From assembly GCA_027622555.1 (NCBI GenBank), contig JAQBYJ010000064.1, forward strand, positions 1 to 33,132: 33,132 bases of DNA. Direction: 5' to 3'. The stretch comes from Verrucomicrobiota bacterium (lineage in GTDB: Bacteria > Verrucomicrobiota > Verrucomicrobiia > Opitutales > UBA2995). The position numbers were made by a program, and so were the translations under genes. Below the pieces are notes generated by a model. The model was not told where the DNA came from. It saw nothing but the letters and a program-made list of their open reading frames with translations, and made no database searches. Shown here one piece after another: positions 7,871 to 14,239 of the stretch (position 1 is the stretch's first letter; each line of letters begins with the position of its first letter).

Positions 7871-7912
7871 ACAGAAAATTCATTCTTCCGTCTTCCACTT
7901 TCAACCTTTTAA

Positions 7913-7975
7913 TCACTCCTCCAAAAGTTTATCAAACCGCGGAATCCCCCGCAGGTGGTGAAGCTTTATCCATGG
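7913..7975 (-). pseudogene. C-terminal shard of a TolB/TPR protein
   Basis: Read on the minus strand, this gives WIKLHHLRGIPRFDKLLEE and then stop. It matches the C-terminal end of the TPR fragment at 9606-9923 (FDRLRGNPRFDKLLED, stop). A stop lies just upstream in frame, so only this tail survives. It sits in gene-poor sequence between the partner gene and the DAHP synthase. Confidence 0.6.
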
Positions 7976-8108
7976 AGGTCAGTCGTTAGAGGACGGGACG
8001 AAATTGATCTTTTAATTTAACTTAAGACTAAACAGGATGATACAAGCCCTGATGTTGCCGAGGATTGTGGTCGGGTGTGATTCTTTCTGTGGTGAAACTT
8101 AAACTCAA

Positions 8109-8182
8109 AATCGGGAGCAAGCAGCTCTCCTACAAATCAGGATTGGGTAGCTCAACTGTAGGAAGGGAGCTTGCTCCCGATT
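8109..8182. repeat. long inverted repeat upstream of the DAHP synthase gene
   Basis: Perfect 14-bp arms AATCGGGAGCAAGC (8109-8122) and GCTTGCTCCCGATT (8169-8182), extended by the imperfect inner pair AGCTCTCCTACA and TGTAGGAAGGGAGCT. It looks like a dispersed palindromic element rather than a terminator, since no T-run follows. It accounts for part of the 300 bp gap 7976-8267; no gene was seen in the rest. Confidence 0.7.
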
Positions 8183-8267
8183 CTTTCAGGTTCTGTTTAT
8201 CCCCGGATTTCAATTGATCAGGGATAGGATTGACCAAGGCGTCACTTATGCCCTTTAGATACCTGCC

Positions 8268-9332
8268 ATGGAATTCAGAATAGACGACATTCGTATAGCC
8301 GGGTTGCGGCCGCTGTTACCGCCGGCGATCCTTTTAGAAGATTTCCCGCTCTCCGAGAGGGCCGCCGAAAAAGTATCCCAATCGCGGAAAGCCATCGCCG
8401 ATGTATTCCACGGCAGGGATGACCGTCTGGTGGTGGTGGTGGGCCCGTGTTCCATTCACGATGTCGAGGCCGCTTTGGAATATGCCGAAAAACTGCGTCC
8501 GGTGGCGGAACGTTTGCAGGGTGAGCTGGTCATTGCCATGCGTGTTTATTTTGAAAAACCCCGAACGGTGGTGGGTTGGAAAGGGCTGATAAACGATCCT
8601 TTTATCGACAACAGTTTTCAGATAAACAAGGGACTGCGAATGGCCCGCAAACTCCTGCTGGATGTGAATGAAATGGGCTTGCCGTGCACCACCGAGTTTC
8701 TCGACACCATCACCCCGCAATTTATTGCCGACCTTATCTCCTGGGGCGCCATCGGTGCGCGCACAACCGAGAGCCAGGTTCACCGTGAATTGGCTTCCGG
8801 GATGTCCATGCCCATCGGTTTTAAAAACGGAACCGCCGGAAGTGTGCGGATTGCCGTCGATGCGATCAGCTCGGCCAGCCAGGGTCACTGGTTCAACTCG
8901 GTCACCAAACAAGGCGTGGCAGCCATATTCGAGACAACGGGCAATCCCGATTGCCACCTCATCCTGCGAGGCGGCTCACGGACGGGGACCAATTACCAGG
9001 CCAGCGACGTTTCAGAAGCCATCGACATGCTGGAAGCTTCCGGAGTAACCCCCCATTTGATGATCGATTGCAGCCATGCCAACAGTGGCAAGGACCATGG
9101 GAACCAGCCAATTGTCGCCAAGGACATTGCCGGACAAATCTCGGGCGGCAATGCCAACATCGCCGGAGTCATGCTCGAAAGCCACCTGGTGGAAGGAAAG
9201 CAGTCCTACGAGGCGGGCAAGGCGGTTTACGGCCAAAGCATCACCGATGCCTGCCTGTCCCTGGAGCATACCATTCCCGTATTGGAGTTTCTAGCTGAAG
9301 CTATAAAACAACGGAGAGTTTTGAGCCAGTAG
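8268..9332 (+). CDS. aroG: 3-deoxy-7-phosphoheptulonate (DAHP) synthase, class I
   Basis: 354 residues, the usual length for AroF/G/H-type enzymes. It condenses phosphoenolpyruvate and erythrose 4-phosphate, the first step of aromatic amino acid synthesis. Diagnostic motifs are VVVVGPCSIHD (metal-ligand Cys at residue 61, the same number as in E. coli AroG), RVYFEKPRTVVGWKG, GARTTESQVHRELASGMS with PIGFKNGT, DCSHANSGKDHGNQ (metal His) and VMLESHL (metal Glu), then SITDACL (metal Asp). The start ATG 8268 gives the family N-terminus (DDIRIAGLRPLLPP). It stands alone between relics. Feedback type (Phe, Tyr or Trp) cannot be read safely. Whether it is the only DAHP synthase of the genome is unknown. 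Confidence 0.95.
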   Translation: MEFRIDDIRIAGLRPLLPPAILLEDFPLSERAAEKVSQSRKAIADVFHGRDDRLVVVVGPCSIHDVEAALEYAEKLRPVAERLQGELVIAMRVYFEKPRTVVGWKGLINDPFIDNSFQINKGLRMARKLLLDVNEMGLPCTTEFLDTITPQFIADLISWGAIGARTTESQVHRELASGMSMPIGFKNGTAGSVRIAVDAISSASQGHWFNSVTKQGVAAIFETTGNPDCHLILRGGSRTGTNYQASDVSEAIDMLEASGVTPHLMIDCSHANSGKDHGNQPIVAKDIAGQISGGNANIAGVMLESHLVEGKQSYEAGKAVYGQSITDACLSLEHTIPVLEFLAEAIKQRRVLSQ

Positions 9333-9388
9333 CCACCGGACTGCTTGGCAGCCTTCTCTATTTTCTCACCCAGGCTTTCCAGGTTCAT
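9326..9388 (-). pseudogene. possible C-terminal shard of a minimal nucleotidyltransferase
   Basis: On the minus strand this reads NLESLGEKIEKAAKQSGG, close to the C-terminal end DLESLGEEIE of the deleted nucleotidyltransferase at 7459-7737. About 22 of 29 bases match in the shared part. The match is short and begins just after the 3' end of the DAHP synthase. It may be a leftover of a second, lost copy. The rest of 9389-9605 holds only hairpins. Confidence 0.4.
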
Positions 9389-9468
9389 GGTCTCACGACC
9401 ATGGCTACATTTTCTTTTCTGTGCCTCTTGCGCTTTATGTGGTTTCAAAAAATGAAATCGCGCAGCTC

Positions 9469-9536
9469 AGAAAGCCACTCTACGTGGCGAGACCACGTGG
9501 TATCAAAGGCTTTCTGTCCTGCCCTTCGGCCAGGAG
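9469..9536. repeat. paired hairpins downstream of the DAHP synthase gene
   Basis: AGAAAGCC (9469-9476) pairs with GGCTTTCT (9508-9515), with CCAC...CCACGTGG pairing inside. A second hairpin follows, TCCTG...CCAGGA (about 9518-9535). There is no U-tract after either, so a Rho-independent terminator is not supported. It resembles the other intergenic palindromic elements of the window. Confidence 0.45.
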
Positions 9537-9605
9537 CGCACCGCGATTGATCGAAAGTGAAATTATAAACCTGTGGCAAAGTCCACAGGTAATGTTCTAG
9601 CAGAT

Positions 9606-9923
9606 TCAATCCTCCAAGAGTTTATCAAAGCGCGGATTTCCCCGCAGCCGGTCGAACATGAACCAGAGGTCGAACTCGCGGTTAAGAAAGATGGGGCCGT
9701 TCATCTTGCTGGCGACTTCGAGAGTCTCGATGGCTTTGTCGTTGTCGCCGAGGACGAGATAGCAGATGGCGATGTGCATCTCGGTTAAGTCTCCACGCCT
9801 GTAATGCCACTTGGGCGAGCTGGTCTGAGCCCGGACTTCACTTATTGCCTTCTTCATCAGGTCCCGTTCACCGGTCAGCGCATAGCAGATCGCCAAGGTT
9901 GACTCAAAAGTCAGGATCAGCAA
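9606..9923 (-). pseudogene. C-terminal TPR fragment of a TolB/TPR protein
   Basis: 105 residues from a TTG at 9923, with an in-frame stop three to eight codons upstream. The text STLAICYALTGERDLMKKAI, then HIAICYLVLGDNDKAIETLE shows tandem TPR-like helices. The end, FMFDRLRGNPRFDKLLED, is the conserved tail of the TolB/TPR family whose N-terminal membrane module is found at 7040-7369. Most of the protein (membrane part, TolB-like domain, first TPRs) is missing, so this is a relic or an unexpressed piece. Confidence 0.65.
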
Positions 9924-10087
9924 TCGGATCCATTGTCGCTATACCTTCAAACCGACCTTAGCTTTTCCTGCCGCGAAGGAGAGTTTTTTTCTCAGGTTTT
10001 AGTTTAGAGTGGCAAATAGTCGGTTAGGCTCCGTAACCTTCAGGTTTTCTTTACCTAAAAAGCACTTCCCTGTAATTCTCAATCGAT

Positions 10088-11914
10088 ATGAAATTAACTT
10101 CACTGGTCTTCCTGCTCCTAACGGCATCCTTAACCTGGTCTCAAAACCTCGACATGGCTATCAAGGTAACTCATGGCCCTCTTCTGGGACGTCCTGGATC
10201 GGACACGATGAGTGTCTGGATGCGAACCAACGGGCCCACCAACGTTTCGGTTACCTATGGCACTCACCGCCACATTCTGGATCAACAATCTGCCGCGGTT
10301 GAAACAAAGGCGGAAAATGATTACACGGCGGTGGTTACACTGACAAATCTGGAGCCAGATACCCTTTATTATTATCGAACCGACACAGGCAGAGGAGGCT
10401 CATTCAGAACCTTTCCGGACTCCAAGGATTTCAGAAACGAGACACATAACCCTGAAGGTCTGTTTAATTTTCAATTTCACGCGACCTCTTGCATCAACCA
10501 AAATCCAAGTTCAGGCGCTGGTCCAGATCTCCCCTCTTACGATATTTTAAACGATCAGTGGACAGGCAAAGTCCTCTTCGGCATAAACAACGGTGATTTT
10601 ATTTACGAAGAAGACAGAGACTTCTCGGTGGAGGCCTGGCGGCACCAAGTGCGAATCGGCTCTGAAAAAACTCCCGAAGTGCTCGAGATCGCCCCGTCTA
10701 TCGCAGGGGTTTGGGAAAACTATAAAACCTACCTTTCCCGTGGTATCAACCTCATGGAATGGCATCAAAACGTGCCAAACTTCTACACCTTCGACGACCA
10801 CGAATTGCTAAACGACATTTACGGCACCAACGAAATCGGGTTGGTAAATCGTCGCGCAGTTTTCAGGGATCCCGGAGTGAAGGCCTGGCATGATTACGTA
10901 GGTTGGGCCAACCCGATGGAGCATAACGCCGACGCCTACTTTGGCCGCGGACAGTTTAAGAAAGACAGCGATATCCTCTACGATCCAAAAGCTGATTTCA
11001 CCAGCATGAACATGGAGGATTACAGCACGCTGCACGTCCATTGGGGGAAAGGCCTCGACGGTACTCTGGACATGGCGCTTGATATAGCCCCTCCGGGAAA
11101 TCCCAATTCGGCAGTCTACGGTGTGGTAGAAGTCATCGACAAACATCGCCTCAAGATTACCCCGGCCGCCAAAGTATCAAACGAAGGAACCTATTCGATC
11201 GGTCGGAGGAGTTACGGCTCCTTCAAAGTAGCCAACTGCGAGTACTTTATGCTGCAAACCCGGCCCCATCGTTCCTTGCATGTGTTAAGCGATCCCTGGA
11301 AGGCCGATGCAACTATTCTAGGACAACAACAATTGGAGTGGCTTAAAGAGGGAATCGCAAATTCGACGGCTGATTTTATTTTCCTGGTTTCGTCGGTCGA
11401 TTTCATGATCCCCCATGTCGGCAGTGGAGGCGGAGCGGATAAAAACGCCTATCCCAAGGACGAGGCCTGGACGGTTTTCCTGACAGAACGCGAGGAACTT
11501 ATTGAATACTGTAACACAAAAGCGCCTAAACAATTCTTCGTGCTCACCGGAGATCTTCACAACAGTTTCGCAATCCAGATCACCGATAACATGTGGGAAT
11601 TCGCGGCCGGTCCCGGTAACTCCGTCAATCATATGCCCATAGAAGACGAAGGCGGAAGACCGATCAACGGACCTTTTAAATACGGCCCCCGCGAAGTGGA
11701 CATCAAATGGTCAACCTATGCCTACTCCGATGCACCGCGATCGGAACGCATGTATCCCACCTTCTGCATTGCCCAGGTGAACAACGTATTTAATAACCCT
11801 GTACAGCGGGGAGGAACACGCTGGGTGGCTTACCCGAAACCACATATTGTGTTCAAATACTACGACGGCTACACGGGGGAGCTGATTTATGCACAACCGG
11901 TCCACGCCCGGTGA
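10088..11914 (+). CDS. secreted PhoD-like alkaline phosphatase/phosphodiesterase
   Basis: 608 residues with signal peptide MKLTSLVFLLLTASLTWS. The N-terminal beta domain (THGPLLGRPGSDTMSVWMRT, then LEPDTLYYYRTDTG) is PhoD_N. The metallophosphatase body shows NNGDFIYEE, YTFDDHELLNDIYG and LTGDLHNSF, which carry the expected Asp/Asn/His metal ligands. PhoD enzymes hydrolyse phosphomonoesters or diesters outside the cytoplasm and usually use Ca and Fe. The inserted region around residues 270-380 is longer than in Bacillus PhoD. It is monocistronic: a 164-bp gap precedes it and a repeat follows. Family assignment is firm, the substrate unknown. Confidence 0.88.
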   Translation: MKLTSLVFLLLTASLTWSQNLDMAIKVTHGPLLGRPGSDTMSVWMRTNGPTNVSVTYGTHRHILDQQSAAVETKAENDYTAVVTLTNLEPDTLYYYRTDTGRGGSFRTFPDSKDFRNETHNPEGLFNFQFHATSCINQNPSSGAGPDLPSYDILNDQWTGKVLFGINNGDFIYEEDRDFSVEAWRHQVRIGSEKTPEVLEIAPSIAGVWENYKTYLSRGINLMEWHQNVPNFYTFDDHELLNDIYGTNEIGLVNRRAVFRDPGVKAWHDYVGWANPMEHNADAYFGRGQFKKDSDILYDPKADFTSMNMEDYSTLHVHWGKGLDGTLDMALDIAPPGNPNSAVYGVVEVIDKHRLKITPAAKVSNEGTYSIGRRSYGSFKVANCEYFMLQTRPHRSLHVLSDPWKADATILGQQQLEWLKEGIANSTADFIFLVSSVDFMIPHVGSGGGADKNAYPKDEAWTVFLTEREELIEYCNTKAPKQFFVLTGDLHNSFAIQITDNMWEFAAGPGNSVNHMPIEDEGGRPINGPFKYGPREVDIKWSTYAYSDAPRSERMYPTFCIAQVNNVFNNPVQRGGTRWVAYPKPHIVFKYYDGYTGELIYAQPVHAR

Positions 11915-11956
11915 TATGCGGCGCTGGGCAGCTGTGTGCAAAGGGATCTCAAAAAT

Positions 11957-12017
11957 GTAGGAGCGGTTTTAACCGCGATAGATTCGCCTATATGGTCGCG
12001 AATAAATTTGCTCCTAC
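11957..12017. repeat. palindromic intergenic repeat
   Basis: About 61 bp bounded by GTAGGAG (11957-11963) and CTCCTAC (12011-12017). Inside is GCGGTT-TT-AACCGC, plus a TCGCG motif repeated on the other arm. The class is close to the GTAGGG-ended units at 3350-3617 and the TGTAGGA arm at 8157. It suggests a genome-wide family of palindromes with GTAGG(A/G) ends. Confidence 0.65.
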
Positions 12018-12113
12018 CCTGGCAAGACAAGGATCCATTTTCAACAAATGCATTTTTAATTCAGGAACCCTGACACCTGAACACCGACACCACCAAAGAC
12101 TACCTTCTACCCC

Positions 12114-13598
12114 ATGCCCGATTCCAAACTTCGCAACGCCCCGACCAGCATCATTGGAACTCTCAAAGAACTGGGGCCGGGACTTATTATCGCCGGCGGG
12201 ATTGTTGGTTCGGGTGAACTGATCGCTACGACAGCAACCGGTGCCGAAGCAGGTTTCTGGCTTCTCTGGATCATAATCGTCGGTTGCGTGATCAAGGTGT
12301 TTGTCCAACTGGAAATTGGTCGTTACGTAATACTGACTGGGAAAACAACGCTACAGGGGATCAATGGACTTCCAGGCCTGAAGATCAAAGGGGCTCATTG
12401 GATAGCCTGGTTTTGGTTGGCGATGTTTATCACAAGCACAGCCCAACAAGGAGGCATCGTTGCCGGGGTTGGACAAGCGTTGAGCATCAGCGTACCTTTG
12501 ACTGAAACAGGAGCCGCGTTTAATGAGGCAGCAGAAGAACAAGTTCTGGCAAAACTTGCATTAGCGTCAGGCGAAATTTCCGCGGAAGAAACTAGGGCCA
12601 TAGCAACAAAATTACCAGACGCAGGCTATGACATTTATATTTGGGCGATCCTGGTAACTTTGCTCACTTCTGCCATCCTGTTCTGGGGTCGTTATGGAGC
12701 TATTGAAACCGTTGTAACCTCCTTTGTCGCCTTCTTCACACTAATCACCCTTATCAATCTTGTCCTGCTGCAAATGAACCCCGAATGGGCGGTAAGTTGG
12801 GAGAGCCTTAAACAAGGAATGTCCTTCCGACTTCCTCCTTTTACCGAAGGTATTAATCCTATAGTAACCGCCCTGGCAACGTTCGGAATTATCGGTGTAG
12901 GTGCCGGTGAACTGGTTTATTACCCTTACTGGTGCTTGGAAAAAGGGTACGCCTCATTCATTGGTAAACGCGAAGACACAGATGCCTGGAACCATAGAGC
13001 CAGGGGTTGGTTGAGGGTGATGAAATGGGATGCCTGGCTTTCGCTGATCGTATACACTTCCTCTACCGTGGTATTTTACATCCTGGGAGCCGCAGTCCTA
13101 CACCGGGCGAATTTGCATCCTCAAGGAATGGAAATGATTCGAACCCTTGCTGCTATGTATGAACCGGTTTTTGGATCCTGGGCAGTTGGACTATTTCTGG
13201 TAGGTGCTATTGCGGTTCTCTACTCCACCTTCTTTGTTGTAGGAGCAAGCAAGGCCAGAGTCTTCGCCGATGCGATGGTCATTTTTGGTTGGCGAGAATC
13301 CACTCCTGAAAAGAACCACACGTGGGTAAGGTGGCTTTGCCTGGCTTTTCCCATCATAGGCTTCCTCTTTTTCTGGCTCTATCCAAAGCCGAAAGAGTTA
13401 GTGCTTCTTGCCGGAACCATGCAGGCGTTTCTACTTCCCATGCTGGCGTTTTCCGCCATTTATTTCCGCTACAAATTTGCAATCCCTGCTCTCCGGCCGA
13501 CCAAGATCTATGACCTATTTCTTTGGATATCCGCCATCGGTATGCTAATAGCAGGTTTATGGTTGGCCTGGTCAAAACTGGCACCTGCCTTTTCCTAA
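12114..13598 (+). CDS. Nramp-related membrane transporter lacking the DPGN metal motif
   Basis: 494 residues, with about 11-12 hydrophobic helices. ELGPGLIIAGGIVGSGELIA aligns with the first helix of Nramp transporters (GPG...DPGN), but the metal-binding DPGN is replaced by GSGE. In helix 6 the usual MPH metal motif is replaced by GVGAGELVYYPYWCLEKGY. The two sites keep a symmetric G-x-GEL pattern. Such homologues in Planctomycetes and Verrucomicrobia are annotated as Nramp, but the substrate may not be Mn or Fe. There is a soluble loop with many Glu/Ala at residues 125-165. The gene for the DUF1697 protein follows after 5 bp, so they are probably co-transcribed. Confidence 0.75.
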   Translation: MPDSKLRNAPTSIIGTLKELGPGLIIAGGIVGSGELIATTATGAEAGFWLLWIIIVGCVIKVFVQLEIGRYVILTGKTTLQGINGLPGLKIKGAHWIAWFWLAMFITSTAQQGGIVAGVGQALSISVPLTETGAAFNEAAEEQVLAKLALASGEISAEETRAIATKLPDAGYDIYIWAILVTLLTSAILFWGRYGAIETVVTSFVAFFTLITLINLVLLQMNPEWAVSWESLKQGMSFRLPPFTEGINPIVTALATFGIIGVGAGELVYYPYWCLEKGYASFIGKREDTDAWNHRARGWLRVMKWDAWLSLIVYTSSTVVFYILGAAVLHRANLHPQGMEMIRTLAAMYEPVFGSWAVGLFLVGAIAVLYSTFFVVGASKARVFADAMVIFGWRESTPEKNHTWVRWLCLAFPIIGFLFFWLYPKPKELVLLAGTMQAFLLPMLAFSAIYFRYKFAIPALRPTKIYDLFLWISAIGMLIAGLWLAWSKLAPAFS

Positions 13599-13603
13599 AA
13601 AGT

Positions 13604-14140
13604 ATGTCCAAATTTATAGCATTATTGCGGGGCATCAATGTAAGCGGTAAAAATAAAATCCGCATGGTTGAGCTCAAGGCTCTCTTCGAAACATTGGGTT
13701 ACGAAGAAGTCACCACCTATCTTCAAAGCGGTAACGTCGTTTTTAACGCAAAAAAGAAACCCAATTCCTCACAGATTGAAAAGACTATCTTCGATCAACT
13801 CGGACCAACCGTTCCCGTTTTGATCCTGTCTCAGTCACAGTTAGATCAAGTATTTTCAAACAACCCTTTTCTGACCAAGGGTTCGACTGATCCGGCACAT
13901 TGCTACGTGACTTTTTTATGGGAAGCTCGATCGGAAAAAGAGACCCAAGCAATCGCATCACCCGCCAATGAAACAGGTTCTTTTGAATGCAGAGACGCGC
14001 TCGTTTATGTGATCTGCCCCGATGGATATGGAAAGACCAAGATCAATAACCAGTTTTTCGAAAAGAAACTCAAGGTGATCGCTACAACACGAAACTGGAA
14101 AACGGTCACCACCTTGTTAACTTTAGTAAACGAGGGCTAG
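13604..14140 (+). CDS. DUF1697 family protein
   Basis: 178 residues from ATG 13604, just after the transporter stop (the open frame extends upstream into the transporter gene). KFIALLRGINVSGKNKIRM, then YLQSGNVVF are the conserved opening motifs of DUF1697. The middle carries DPAHCYVTFL and the end DGYGKTKINNQFFEKKL. Members are small cytoplasmic proteins of unknown function, widespread in bacteria. Its closeness to the transporter may simply reflect a shared promoter. Confidence 0.9.
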   Translation: MSKFIALLRGINVSGKNKIRMVELKALFETLGYEEVTTYLQSGNVVFNAKKKPNSSQIEKTIFDQLGPTVPVLILSQSQLDQVFSNNPFLTKGSTDPAHCYVTFLWEARSEKETQAIASPANETGSFECRDALVYVICPDGYGKTKINNQFFEKKLKVIATTRNWKTVTTLLTLVNEG

Positions 14141-14200
14141 GATTTGCATTATTCGGATTATAAATAGCGTAGATATTTTCAGATAAACCTGCTCCCTGTT

Positions 14201-14239
14201 TTGACATAAGCTGCCTGTTCAATTAACGTTCAATTAATG
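14201..14239 (+). promoter_or_regulatory. putative promoter and direct-repeat operator of the ppdK-hydrogenase operon
   Basis: A TTGACA hexamer lies at 14201-14206. The 10-base direct repeat GTTCAATTAA occurs at 14217-14226 and again at 14228-14237, an 11-bp period, ending on the ppdK start codon. If TTGACA is a -35 box, the -10 falls at about 14224 (TAACGT, weak) and the mRNA would be nearly leaderless. The 96-bp gap 14141-14236 is the only non-coding space before the 13-gene operon. The promoter call is tentative; the repeat is seen directly. Confidence 0.35.

Noticed and set aside
8334-8957. 207-residue frame antisense to the DAHP synthase
   Set aside because: Shadow of a strongly conserved gene; no family motif and biased codon pattern.
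9469-9536. Rho-independent terminator for the DAHP synthase gene
   Set aside because: Hairpins are present but lie 137 bp after the stop and no T-run follows them.
7040-9923. One TolB/TPR gene split by an inserted block carrying aroG
   Set aside because: On the minus strand the N-terminal piece would have to lie at higher coordinates than the C-terminal pieces; it lies lower, so a simple insertion cannot explain the order.
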